Assembly: GCA_946999045.1 (NCBI GenBank)
Contig: CAMQBR010000033.1
Coordinates: 1 to 21,175 of the forward strand
Direction: 5' to 3'
Origin: an uncultured Prevotella sp.
GTDB lineage: Bacteria; Bacteroidota; Bacteroidia; Bacteroidales; Bacteroidaceae
DNA length: 21,175 nt
Numbering within the stretch: position 1 is the first letter of the stretch; each line of letters begins with the position of its first letter. The translations under genes were made by a program, and so were the position numbers. The notes beneath the pieces are model-generated. The model did no database searches and was not told the DNA's origin. It saw only the letters and a list, made by a program, of their open reading frames with translations. Below, in pieces: positions 7,143 to 14,597 of this stretch.

Positions 7143-7152
7143 GTTTTTTGTT

Positions 7153-7593
7153 TTATTGAACTGGAATTTTGTTGATGCGACGAGTGTGCCGTCCACCCTC
7201 GAAAGGTGTAGCAAAAAACTCATCAACAATACGCTTGGCAGTCTCTTTATCGGTGTATCTTCCTGCCATAACCAACACGTTGGCGTCGTTATGTTGGCGA
7301 GTCATGTGTGCTATTTCGGGTTCCCAAACCAATGCGGCTCTAATGCCTTGGTGCTTGTTAAGCGTCATACACATACCTTCGCCTGTGCCACAGATTCCTA
7401 TTCCTGGGTAAACATCGCCACATTCTACAGCTAATGCCAAGGCATGAGCATACTCTGGATAGTCGCATGACACGTTAGTATGAGTGCCATAATCCTCACA
7501 AGCTATTCCTTTTTCTTCGAGATACTGTTTAATAAACTCTTTCAGTTCATAGCCTGCATGGTCGGATGCAAGACCTACCTTCTTTACATTCAT
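7153..7593 (-). CDS. rpiB: Ribose-5-phosphate isomerase B
   Basis: RpiB interconverts ribose-5-phosphate and ribulose-5-phosphate in the non-oxidative pentose phosphate pathway. The 146-residue protein (normal size) shows ASDHAGYELK (9-18), the catalytic-cysteine loop GIGICGTGEGMCMTLNKHQG (64-83, base Cys68), IRAAL (84-88) and HNDANVL (101-107, His101 for ring opening). The ATG lies eight bases after the transketolase stop, so both enzymes of the same pathway are made from one message. A strong hairpin terminator follows. Confidence 0.96.
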   Translation of the reverse strand: MNVKKVGLASDHAGYELKEFIKQYLEEKGIACEDYGTHTNVSCDYPEYAHALALAVECGDVYPGIGICGTGEGMCMTLNKHQGIRAALVWEPEIAHMTRQHNDANVLVMAGRYTDKETAKRIVDEFFATPFEGGRHTRRINKIPVQ

Positions 7594-7601
7594 AGTTATT
7601 T

Positions 7602-9620
7602 TTATTCTGATAAAAATTGTTTTATTTGTTTATAAACATTGTCGCCAGTAAACCCTAATTTCTCATCTAATACTTTATAAGGAGCCGAATAGCCAAAGCA
7701 ATCTAAACCAAACACTTTACCATTGACACCTACCAAACTTTCTAAAGTTACAGGAAGACCTGCTGTTAAGCCAAATTTCTTGGCATTGTGTGGTAAAACG
7801 GCTTCTTGATATTCCTTGCTTTGACAGCGGAACAATCCGTCAGAAGGCACACTTACAATACGAACTTTGATGCCATCGGCACGCAAAAGTTTGGCACCAG
7901 CCACTAAAGTAGATACTTCTGAGCCACTTGCCAATAAGATAATATCAAATTGTTCATCGCTGCCAGCTACAATATAAGCTCCCTTACGAGCCTGTTGATA
8001 GTTGGTTCCTTCTGGCAAACTCTCAATGCTTTGACGTGAGAAGATAAGTGCAGTAGGGGTTGACATATTCTCTACTGCCATTTGCCAGCAAACTGTTGCT
8101 TCATCAACATCGGCAGGACGAAAAACTCTTACTGAATCTTTTCCATGATGGTTCTTTAGTTTCTCCATCAATCTTATTTGTGCTTCCTGCTCTATTGGTT
8201 GATGAGTAGGACCATCTTCGCCTACTCGGAAAGCATCATGACTCCAAATAAACTTGATAGGAACTTCCATGAGAGCTGCCATACGGATAGCTGGTTTCAT
8301 GTAATCTGAGAAAACAAAGAAGGTAGCACATGCTGGAATAACTCCTCCGTGCAGATACATACCAATGCACATACATGCCATAGTAAGTTCACTTACACCT
8401 GCTTGGAAGAAAGCTCCGCTGAAATCTCCTCTCTTCATGTTGTGTGTTTTCTTTAGAAATCCATCTGTTTTGTCAGAATTAGACAGATCGGCTGATGAGC
8501 AAACCATGTTTGGAACTTGTTCTGCTAACAAGCCTAAGCATACAGATGATGCAGCACGAGTAGCAGCATTACGCTTTTGTACCACACTACTCCAGTCTAC
8601 TTTTGGCGCATTTCCAGAGAACCATTGTTTCATTTGCTCAGCTTTCTGTGGATTCTGTTTAGCCCATTCGGCTTCAGCAGCATGGCGCTTGGTTACAATC
8701 TTACGTAATTCTTCGTTACGCTGGTCGTACAAAGCTTGTACATCATCAAAAACTCTAAATGGATTGTTAAGGTCTCCACCCAAATTCTTCATGGTGTTAA
8801 TGTAAGCATCACCGCCTAAAGGGGCACCATGAGTCTTCACGTTTCCCTCGTAACTTGTGCCGTCAGCCTTTACTGCACCCTTTGCCATAATAGTATGCCC
8901 AATAATGAGAGTAGGGCGATGCTCTTCTTTCAAAGCGGCATCTAAGGCTTTACGAATTTGTTGTACGTCATTTCCATCGATACGCATCACGTTCCATCCC
9001 CATGCTTGATATTTCATGGCTGTATCTTCTGTGCTTACAACATCGCATTCGGTAGATAGTTGTACTTCGTTTGAGTCGTAGAACATGATAAGGTTGTTAA
9101 GCCCTAATGTTCCAGCCAATCTACCTGTTCCTTGTGAAATTTCCTCTTGAATGCCACCGTCAGATATATAAGCGTATATCTTATGTTGCATCATGGTGTG
9201 GCTCAACTTATTTTCTAAGAACTTTTCAGCCACCGCAGCACCTGCAGCAAATGTATGTCCTTGTCCTAAAGGTCCTGATGTATTTTCTATACCACGAGTA
9301 ATATCTCGCTCGGGGTGTCCTGTGGTAGGCGATTGCCATTGTCTGAAATTCTTCAGCTCTTCAATTGTAAATTTGCCTTGTAAGGCAAGAGTAGCATAAA
9401 GCATAGGCGACATGTGCCCTGGGTCGAGATAAAACCGATCTCTTCCAGTCCATGTAGCATCGTCTGGATCATATATAAGATACTCTGAGAAGAGCACATT
9501 AATAAAGTCTGCCCCACCCATAGCACCTCCAGGATGTCCCGAGTTAGCTTGTTCTACCATAGATACGGCAAGCGTTCTAATGTTGTCAGCTGCACGCATC
9601 ATTAAATTTATGTTATTCAT
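7602..9620 (-). CDS. tkt: Transketolase
   Basis: Transketolase moves two-carbon units between sugar phosphates using thiamine pyrophosphate. The protein is 672 residues from the ATG at 9620 (MNNINLMMRAADNIR). The frame stays open 25 codons further upstream, but that part is non-conserved leader and reaches nearly to the predicted transcription start. Motifs by position from this start: SGHPGGAMGG (27-36), DPGHMSPMLY (66-75), GPLGQGH (116-122), the TPP-binding ISDGGIQEEIS (152-162), catalytic Glu411 in GVSELTMA, and GEDGPTHQPIEQE (467-479). The DPGHMSP and SDG variants are typical of Bacteroidetes enzymes. It shares an operon with rpiB and has a promoter divergent from manC. Confidence 0.96.
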   Translation of the reverse strand: MNNINLMMRAADNIRTLAVSMVEQANSGHPGGAMGGADFINVLFSEYLIYDPDDATWTGRDRFYLDPGHMSPMLYATLALQGKFTIEELKNFRQWQSPTTGHPERDITRGIENTSGPLGQGHTFAAGAAVAEKFLENKLSHTMMQHKIYAYISDGGIQEEISQGTGRLAGTLGLNNLIMFYDSNEVQLSTECDVVSTEDTAMKYQAWGWNVMRIDGNDVQQIRKALDAALKEEHRPTLIIGHTIMAKGAVKADGTSYEGNVKTHGAPLGGDAYINTMKNLGGDLNNPFRVFDDVQALYDQRNEELRKIVTKRHAAEAEWAKQNPQKAEQMKQWFSGNAPKVDWSSVVQKRNAATRAASSVCLGLLAEQVPNMVCSSADLSNSDKTDGFLKKTHNMKRGDFSGAFFQAGVSELTMACMCIGMYLHGGVIPACATFFVFSDYMKPAIRMAALMEVPIKFIWSHDAFRVGEDGPTHQPIEQEAQIRLMEKLKNHHGKDSVRVFRPADVDEATVCWQMAVENMSTPTALIFSRQSIESLPEGTNYQQARKGAYIVAGSDEQFDIILLASGSEVSTLVAGAKLLRADGIKVRIVSVPSDGLFRCQSKEYQEAVLPHNAKKFGLTAGLPVTLESLVGVNGKVFGLDCFGYSAPYKVLDEKLGFTGDNVYKQIKQFLSE

Positions 9621-9656
9621 ACGATTTATGTTATTATGATTTCTACTCCGTACGCT

Positions 9657-9699
9657 GTTTGTGAAAATACAACTAATTATTGTCAAGAATTTCACAAAC
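9657..9699 (-). promoter_or_regulatory. 10-bp hairpin at the 5' end of the tkt leader
   Basis: GTTTGTGAAA (9657-9666) and TTTCACAAAC (9690-9699) are exact reverse complements with a 23-base loop. The hairpin starts at the transcription start predicted from the -7 box at 9713-9706 and precedes the ATG by about 37 bases. Confidence 0.6.
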
Positions 9700-9705
9700 T
9701 ATTTG

Positions 9706-9736
9706 CAAAGATAGTACATAGAATTGAGAAAAGCAA
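9706..9736 (-). promoter_or_regulatory. Promoter of tkt-rpiB
   Basis: -7 box TATCTTTG at 9713-9706 and TTG at 9736-9734, separated by 20 bases, on the minus strand. Confidence 0.75.
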
Positions 9737-9774
9737 TCGAATGCTTAAGTTTTTACCTTTTCTTTGTTAGAATA

Positions 9775-9805
9775 TTGTAACTTTCATTTTTTTTATGTAT
9801 GTTTG
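9775..9805 (+). promoter_or_regulatory. Promoter of manC
   Basis: TTG at 9775-9777 and -7 box TATGTTTG at 9798-9805, 20 bases apart. The ATG inside this -7 box (9799) is in frame with manC but cannot be its start if the promoter is real. This supports the start at 9844. It lies back-to-back with the tkt promoter. Confidence 0.75.
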
Positions 9806-9843
9806 CAAATATAAATATAAATATAAATAAAATATATTCTGAT

Positions 9844-10905
9844 ATGGACCAAACACACAATCATTTAGTGATTATGGCTGGAGGCGTAGGAAGTCGCTTT
9901 TGGCCTATGAGTACTGAGGATATGCCTAAGCAGTTTATTGATGTCTTGGGTGTTGGCAAATCTTTGTTGCAGCTTACATTCGATAGATTCAAAGGGATAT
10001 GTTCTCCCAATCATGTATGGGTTGTAGCTAATAAAAGGTATTATGATATTGTATGTCAACAACTTCCTATAGTACCAAAGGAGAATATCTTACAAGAGCC
10101 ACTACGTCGTAATACTGCTCCATGCATTGCTTACGTTAGTTGGCGTATCAAGGCTATTGATCCTAATGCTAATATTGTAGTAAGTCCAAGTGATCATATT
10201 ATTACCGACACCATAGAGTTTCAACGCATCATCAACTCTACCTTAAAATTTGCAGCTGAGACAGATGCTATGATTACATTAGGTATGAAACCTGATAAGC
10301 CAGAAACGGGATACGGATACATTCAGGCTGACTTAACTTCAAGTTCATTGCGCAATAAGGAGATATTTAGGGTTGATAAGTTTAGGGAAAAACCTGATTT
10401 ACAAACGGCACAAGAGTATATTCAGCAAAAGAATTATTTTTGGAATGCGGGTATCTTTATCTGGAATGTAAAGACTATTATCAATGCTTTTCGTGTGTAT
10501 GTTCCTGCCATTTCAAAGATATTTGAGAGTATGTTAAGTATTTATGGCACTCAAAAAGAACAAGAGATAATAGATGTGCGTTACGGTGAATGCGAGAATA
10601 TATCGATCGACTATGCTATTATGGAGAAAGCTGAAGAGATATTTGTTTGTCCAGCCGACTTTGGTTGGAGTGATTTAGGTACATGGAGTTCTTTGCTTTC
10701 TCATACAAAAAAAGATTTATATGGCAATAGTGTTATCGGAGAGAATGTTACATTATACGATACGCACAATTGTATCGTACACACTACACAAAATAAGCGT
10801 GTGGTAGTTCAAGGGCTTGAAGATTATATTGTAGCAGAGAAAAATGGCGCATTGCTTATTTGCAAATTAAGTGAGGAGCAACGTATCAAACAATTTTCTG
10901 AGTAA
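9844..10905 (+). CDS. manC: Mannose-1-phosphate guanylyltransferase
   Basis: The enzyme makes GDP-mannose from mannose-1-phosphate and GTP, feeding glycan and capsule or lipopolysaccharide synthesis. From ATG 9844 it has 353 residues, so it is the short form without the phosphomannose isomerase domain. The nucleotidyltransferase signature AGGVGSRFWPMS is at 12-23 with PKQF at 28-31. RRNTAPCIAY (88-97), VSPSDHII (113-120), PETGYGYIQ (153-161), FREKPD (180-185), FWNAGIFIW (199-207) and SIDYAIMEKA (254-263) follow, then FGWSDLGTWSSL (273-284). The ATG at 9799 is rejected because it is part of the -7 promoter box. The TAA stop is also the first three bases of a dispersed repeat that begins at 10903. 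Confidence 0.94.
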   Translation: MDQTHNHLVIMAGGVGSRFWPMSTEDMPKQFIDVLGVGKSLLQLTFDRFKGICSPNHVWVVANKRYYDIVCQQLPIVPKENILQEPLRRNTAPCIAYVSWRIKAIDPNANIVVSPSDHIITDTIEFQRIINSTLKFAAETDAMITLGMKPDKPETGYGYIQADLTSSSLRNKEIFRVDKFREKPDLQTAQEYIQQKNYFWNAGIFIWNVKTIINAFRVYVPAISKIFESMLSIYGTQKEQEIIDVRYGECENISIDYAIMEKAEEIFVCPADFGWSDLGTWSSLLSHTKKDLYGNSVIGENVTLYDTHNCIVHTTQNKRVVVQGLEDYIVAEKNGALLICKLSEEQRIKQFSE

Positions 10906-11162
10906 TGTTGGATGCTTACGAAGCAGCTTGATATGGTTACGGAAGCGATTACAGAAAACGTAGACAACACCATTAGAAGAATTGAAATCATTGCAGCGTA
11001 CCAATTGTGGGACAGGCGAAGAATAATACCCTAATGTATGTCCATAGGAGTGCAACAAACCCGAAAAACATTTGTTTCGTTGAGTACAAACATAAAGTTT
11101 TTCGGGCAAAGGTAGTAAAAGTAGGAAAAATCAGCAAAGGCGGCTAATGTTGGATGTTTACC
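10903..11162. repeat. ~260-bp repeat unit flanked by TAATGTTGGATGCTTAC direct repeats
   Basis: The core TAATGTTGGATGCTTAC at 10903-10919 and TAATGTTGGATGTTTAC at 11145-11161 bracket a 225-bp segment in direct orientation. The right end, GCAAAGGCGGC plus core (11134-11162), is shared with 242-270. Inside lie a minus-strand promoter (11107-11137) and the hairpin CCCGAAAAAC/GTTTTTCGGG (11060-11069/11097-11106). An 80-codon minus-strand frame crosses it, but that frame needs a TTG start and runs into manC antisense, so I do not call a protein. It looks like a non-autonomous or structural repeat. Confidence 0.65.
11107..11137 (-). promoter_or_regulatory. Promoter within the repeat unit, directed toward the 3' end of manC
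   Basis: -7 box TACCTTTG (11114-11107) and TTG (11137-11135, within the conserved GCCTTTGC) are separated by 20 bases, the same geometry as the tkt and manC promoters. The predicted start falls at about 11100, in the hairpin CCCGAAAAAC…GTTTTTCGGG. Confidence 0.55.
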
Positions 11163-11361
11163 GTGCCGTGTATGTGAAGTATACAACCAACATTAACGCT
11201 AATCTGATCATCATCCTCTATATTTATACCTTCATTAAGTAGCTCACGTAAAAAAAAAAGCCGATTAAGTCTAAATATGTGGACTAATTTATCATCTGTT
11301 CTATTCGAAATCTTTTGTATTAGTAAGAAATATGCCTAATACAATTATATATATAAAAGAG
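11163..11361. other. Spacer between repeat unit and tRNA-Ser
   Basis: No gene seen. TTGTATTAG/CTAATACAA (11315-11323/11336-11344) forms a 9-bp stem about 18 bases past the tRNA-Ser 3' end. It may help terminate or process the tRNA, but in minus orientation no T-tract follows. Confidence 0.4.
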
Positions 11362-11449
11362 CGGAAGATGAGGGATTCAAACCCCCGATACCCAAAAAGG
11401 GTATACTGGATTTCGAGTCCAGCGCATTCGGTCACTCTGCCAATCTTCC
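11362..11449 (-). tRNA. tRNA-Ser (anticodon CGA)
   Basis: The reverse complement gives an 88-base class II tRNA: acceptor GGAAGAT/ATCTTCC, anticodon stem CTGGA/TCCAG around CTCGAAA (anticodon CGA, reading UCG), a long variable arm TACCC-TTTTT-GGGTA, T stem GGGGG/CCCTC with one G-U pair, and discriminator G as usual for serine. CCA is not encoded. Confidence 0.95.
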
Positions 11450-11462
11450 ATTTATCGTGATA

Positions 11463-11492
11463 CAAAAGTAGCTATTTTTCTGTAAAGTTCAA
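11463..11492 (-). promoter_or_regulatory. Promoter of tRNA-Ser
   Basis: -7 box TACTTTTG (11470-11463) with TTG at 11492-11490, 19 bases apart, on the minus strand. It lies immediately upstream of the mature tRNA. Confidence 0.7.
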
Positions 11493-11497
11493 AATTT

Positions 11498-12262
11498 TTA
11501 TATATTTTTGTTTGAATAATATTTTAAGAACGTTCTATGTAAAATATCAAAAAGATAAGTAATTTTTACTTGAATATTCGATATGTTAGAACGTGCAAAG
11601 TAATCGCGTTTGCTTTCTCCGTACAGATTGGCTAAGCCATAATAATAGCGAGTATCTAATAAAAAGTGCCCTACTTTAGGATGAGAATATTCTAAACCAA
11701 TGCCAGCAACGATACCGTAATCAAATTTATGTTCTATAGGCATACTATATTGTGTAGCTTCTGTATTGGCTCTATCGGCTTTGTTTATATGGTTAATATC
11801 AAAATTTATTTTGGTTTGTTCGCTCAGCATATAACCAAATTGTGGCCCCGCTTGAAAGAAAAATTGAAACCCCTTTGTTTCTTTTCCCCAAGCCAAATGT
11901 GCGAAGATAGGTACTTGAATGTAGTTAATTGTTCGGCTATATTCTTCTGGTAACTTAGTTTGTGCATTAATCACTGGTTCATCTTTTAATGTTACAATGT
12001 TTTCTTTCCAACCAGATTGTACAAAGTTTACTTCACCAAAAATAGAACAAATACTCTTAAAATATTTTTCTGAAACATATTTTACAGACAAACCGCCAAC
12101 TATTCCTCCATGCATATCCTGCGTAACTTTAGGAATAAAGCCTACGTTGCTCATTACGTAACCGCCATTAAAACCCACCGATAATTCATTACGATGAGAA
12201 CCTACTTGTGCATAAATACTTGAACACACCAAAAGAAATGCACATAGAATATAACTTTTCAT
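11498..12262 (-). CDS. Outer-membrane beta-barrel protein, PorT-like porin family
   Basis: 254 residues with a signal peptide (MKSYILCAFLLVCSSIYAQ, cut after about 18-19). After it come alternating amphipathic strands typical of small 8-10 strand barrels: ELSVGFNGGY, GGIVGGLSVKY, FGEVNFVQSGW, NYIQVPIFAHLAWG (112-125), FFFQAGPQFGYML, YGIVAGIGLEY and FLLDTRYYYGLANL. The block SRTINYIQVPIFAHL resembles the conserved NYIEVPLL strand of the Bacteroidetes OMP_b-brl_2/PorT-like family. PorT itself is a T9SS component in Porphyromonas, but this resemblance is at family level only. The C-terminus extends about 17 residues past the last barrel strand (HRTFLKYYSNKNI). It lies 30 bases after the LysM/periplasmic-binding gene, almost certainly in the same operon. 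Substrate or partner unknown. Confidence 0.8.
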   Translation of the reverse strand: MKSYILCAFLLVCSSIYAQVGSHRNELSVGFNGGYVMSNVGFIPKVTQDMHGGIVGGLSVKYVSEKYFKSICSIFGEVNFVQSGWKENIVTLKDEPVINAQTKLPEEYSRTINYIQVPIFAHLAWGKETKGFQFFFQAGPQFGYMLSEQTKINFDINHINKADRANTEATQYSMPIEHKFDYGIVAGIGLEYSHPKVGHFLLDTRYYYGLANLYGESKRDYFARSNISNIQVKITYLFDILHRTFLKYYSNKNI

Positions 12263-12292
12263 TTTGACTTTTTTTTAGCTACTAATGGTGAG

Positions 12293-13681
12293 TTAATAAG
12301 AAATACACTCTATAGAATGGTTGCTCTTGTAATGAATAAGCATGAAGTTTTGGTTCTGCATTCCGCCCTTATCTATTCGCTTAAAGTGCAATGGGGTTTG
12401 CAATGCGGTATAATCATTCTCTGTCTTACTACCAAAAAAGTTCTTACCAAAGTGATGTAATCCACGACAGAAGAATTGTGCATGGTCGTAACCTGTCAAT
12501 GCAAAACGTGGTAAAGCGTACAGCATATCTTCTTTGAACCATTGCTTATATCTCTGTTCCACTTGTTGGATAGGTAAAGATTGTGCATTATAGAAAGCTA
12601 CAGTTGGAATATAAGTTTCGTATTTATAGAAATAATCGTTATACACTTTGGTATACATCAACCACTCCGTATATCCAAACATTGCTATAGATACCATTGG
12701 ATTTACAGCCTTTAGAATATTAATCTTTGCCAATGTGGCATTAAGCTCTGGCGAACGGGCCGTGTTTAAGATAAGAATATTAGGCTGCGACAATGAAAAA
12801 GCCTTTGTAAACTGGTCTGTAGTCGATTTTAGATTGGTGATATTATACGCAATATGCCTTGCATCCAATTGCTTCCTTAAAGCCAAAGTAAAGTCTCCCT
12901 TCTTACTTGTTGCATCATTACAATCTATGAAAACGGGATGATAATGGGAAAAATGCTCAAGAAAAGTTCGGATAGCATCGTTGCTAAGACAATCTGCTGG
13001 CTGATATATTTGATATATTTGTGGATTAACAGCTACTTCGTTTCCTTCTATAGAAAAAGGTATAACCAACTTAATACCATATTGTTTGCAAAAATCGCCC
13101 AACGGCTTTACTTGCTTTGAATAAAGAGGCCCAAAGATTATATTGCATCGTTTAGCCTTATCATCTATCAATGTTTGATGTATATCTGTATTGATATCTA
13201 CATTCCATGCACTGATGTCGGTAGAGATGCCCTGTCGTTTTAAGTCTTCACATGCCAGTAGCAAGCCTCTGTAATATTCTACCATTCTTCGCCCATCCCC
13301 ATCAACATCATGCAATGGTAGCATTACACCTATACGTATAGTGCACTTGTTAGTTGCAAGTTCTTTATTATTATATGGTTGTTCTATATTGGTAGAAGTC
13401 TTTTTTTGCGTGTTTTGCGAAGTTGATGCGACATTACTTGTTTGTTTCTTAAAAGGAATAAACACCGTATCACCTTTCTTTAATGCGTATCCTACCTGTT
13501 TCATTTCGGGGTTCGCTTCCATTAAATCAACCACCGAAAGTCCATACTTTTGGGCAATACCAAAAACAGTATCTTTCTTCCTTGCGGTATAAATATCTTG
13601 CCAACGATTAACTTGCGCCATTGTATCAATGCTCAACAAGATAAGTAAAGAAAATAATAAATATCTAAATGTTGTTTTCAT
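12293..13681 (-). CDS. Exported LysM plus type-1 periplasmic-binding-fold protein
   Basis: 462 residues. A signal peptide (MKTTFRYLLFSLLILLSIDTMAQ) is followed by one LysM domain at about 30-77 (YTARKKDTVFGIAQKYGLS … LKKGDTVFIPF), which binds peptidoglycan. A Ser/Thr/Gln-rich linker (78-110) leads to a domain with the type-1 periplasmic-binding fold (113-455). Visible there are IRIGVMLPLHDVDGDGRRM (115-133), the glycine turn IIFGPLYSKQ (181-190), LVIPFS (205-210) and ALTGYDHAQFF (394-404). Such folds usually capture amino acids or similar ligands for ABC transporters, but no transporter genes are nearby. A wall-anchored sensor or an LpoA-like accessory role is equally possible. The beta-barrel gene follows 30 bases downstream. 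Confidence 0.85.
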   Translation of the reverse strand: MKTTFRYLLFSLLILLSIDTMAQVNRWQDIYTARKKDTVFGIAQKYGLSVVDLMEANPEMKQVGYALKKGDTVFIPFKKQTSNVASTSQNTQKKTSTNIEQPYNNKELATNKCTIRIGVMLPLHDVDGDGRRMVEYYRGLLLACEDLKRQGISTDISAWNVDINTDIHQTLIDDKAKRCNIIFGPLYSKQVKPLGDFCKQYGIKLVIPFSIEGNEVAVNPQIYQIYQPADCLSNDAIRTFLEHFSHYHPVFIDCNDATSKKGDFTLALRKQLDARHIAYNITNLKSTTDQFTKAFSLSQPNILILNTARSPELNATLAKINILKAVNPMVSIAMFGYTEWLMYTKVYNDYFYKYETYIPTVAFYNAQSLPIQQVEQRYKQWFKEDMLYALPRFALTGYDHAQFFCRGLHHFGKNFFGSKTENDYTALQTPLHFKRIDKGGMQNQNFMLIHYKSNHSIECISY

Positions 13682-13710
13682 TTTACTTTCAATCCTCTAT
13701 TTTAGTTTTG

Positions 13711-13718
13711 CAAATGTA
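13711..13718 (-). promoter_or_regulatory. -7 box upstream of the LysM/beta-barrel operon
   Basis: TACATTTG on the minus strand (13718-13711) matches TAnnTTTG, about 30 bases before the ATG. No clear -33 TTG. Confidence 0.6.
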
Positions 13719-13764
13719 CAAAAAAATATTTAATGCCACTATACTATACTCTTAAAAGTTTTAG

Positions 13765-13772
13765 TATCTTTG
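13765..13772 (+). promoter_or_regulatory. -7 box upstream of the CHU_C-domain gene
   Basis: TATCTTTG matches TAnnTTTG. It predicts a transcript starting near 13779 with a leader of about 110 bases. No clear -33 TTG. Confidence 0.6.
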
Positions 13773-13775
13773 CAT

Positions 13776-13836
13776 AAGATAGATAGTACCTCAACAAACC
13801 AAATTAACCTGTTTCGTCTTCGGCTTGGTCTATCTT
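13776..13836 (+). promoter_or_regulatory. Potential structured leader of the CHU_C-domain gene
   Basis: AAGATAGA (13776-13783) pairs with TCTATCTT (13829-13836), and after a 15-base bulge CCAA (13799-13802) pairs with TTGG (13825-13828) contiguous with it. The structure starts at the predicted transcript end. A 9-base direct repeat CATAAGATA flanks it (13773-13781 and 13839-13847). No known riboswitch class recognised. Confidence 0.4.
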
Positions 13837-13889
13837 TTCATAAGATAAACAACAACGTGATTGTTATATCAAATCAAGAATGAATAAAA

Positions 13890-14597
13890 ATGAAAAAAAG
13901 ACATTATTTTATGGGATTGTTAATACTAATGTCTTCCCTTGTACAGGCTCAGCAACGACCCAGTATCAATCCTACAGCCACGTTTACATCGTATAAAGGA
14001 GAGAGTACAGAGGGGGTAACATCTTTTAGTGGGGCGGCACCTATTAAGGCATTATTCTCTGCTAATGCTACTTATACCAAGGGGTGGAATGCTTACTACG
14101 AATGGAGATTTACCTTAGAAGGAAATACAAAACCTTATTTAATTAGGCACGAACAGAATACAGAATTTACTTTCACAAAGTCAGGTACGCATCAAATTGT
14201 CTTGTATGCTATCTTTGCTAATGGTACAGATACTGTTAACTTCACGAAAGATTATTGGTTAGAAACAGAACCTATAACAGTTTCTGTATTAGAGAGTAAG
14301 TTGGAAATGCCTAATGCTTTTTCTCCCAATGGCGATGGTATCAATGATATTTACAAAGCAAAAGATGGTTGGCAGAGCATTATAGAGTTTAAGGCTTACA
14401 TCTTTAATCGTTGGGGACAGAAACTTTTTGAGTGGTCTAATCCTAATGATGGATGGGATGGAAAGTATAAAGGAGAGGATGTAAAAGATGGTGTGTACTT
14501 TTGTTTTGTGAAAGCAAAAGGGGCTGACGGACATATCTTTGACATTAAAACAGATGTAAATTTGCTAAGAAAACGAATGGATAAACAATTTAGGTGA
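13890..14597 (+). CDS. Short secreted protein with PKD-like and CHU_C (type-B T9SS) domains
   Basis: 235 residues: signal peptide MKKRHYFMGLLILMSSLVQAQ, an Ig/PKD-like beta domain at about 28-133 (APIKALFSANATYTKGWNAYYEWRF is split here as APIKALFSANA at 50-60 and YYEWRF at 69-74; GTHQIVLYAIF at 99-109), then a CHU_C domain at about 137-226. That domain shows the classic signature MPNAFSPNGDGINDIY (140-155), FKAYIFNRWGQKLFEW (167-182), GWDGKYKG (188-195) and DGVYFCFVKAKGADG (200-214). CHU_C is the type-B sorting domain of the type IX secretion system. Most such domains end giant adhesins, so a protein this small probably has a structural role. A short type-B protein is, from memory, described with PorP and PorE in Porphyromonas gingivalis and could be the counterpart. 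No PorP/SprF-like gene lies in the window. Confidence 0.88.
   Translation: MKKRHYFMGLLILMSSLVQAQQRPSINPTATFTSYKGESTEGVTSFSGAAPIKALFSANATYTKGWNAYYEWRFTLEGNTKPYLIRHEQNTEFTFTKSGTHQIVLYAIFANGTDTVNFTKDYWLETEPITVSVLESKLEMPNAFSPNGDGINDIYKAKDGWQSIIEFKAYIFNRWGQKLFEWSNPNDGWDGKYKGEDVKDGVYFCFVKAKGADGHIFDIKTDVNLLRKRMDKQFR

Larger units (their letters stand above)
6673..7152. other. 480-base spacer between sppA and rpiB
   Basis: No gene seen. It contains the sppA promoter (6691-6698), an A/T-rich segment, copy A of a ~115-base dispersed repeat (6929-7041) and the rpiB terminator hairpin (7102-7142). GGCTGTGTCTCAATAA at about 6880-6895 resembles the terminal sequences of some insertion elements, but no partner end is visible. 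Confidence 0.6.

Noticed and set aside
8365..8805. 146-codon plus-strand open frame
   Set aside because: Antisense shadow of the conserved transketolase coding sequence.
9621..9695. 25-codon N-terminal extension of transketolase
   Set aside because: Encoded by the leader that begins at the predicted transcription start; family members begin near MNNINLMMRAADNIR.
9799..9843. Upstream ATG in frame with manC
   Set aside because: It falls within the -7 box TATGTTTG of the manC promoter and the extra residues are not conserved-looking; start moved to 9844.
10867..11109. 80-codon minus-strand open frame across the repeat unit
   Set aside because: It needs a TTG start inside the -7 promoter box, overlaps manC antisense, and its composition does not look like a folded protein; treated as part of the repeat.
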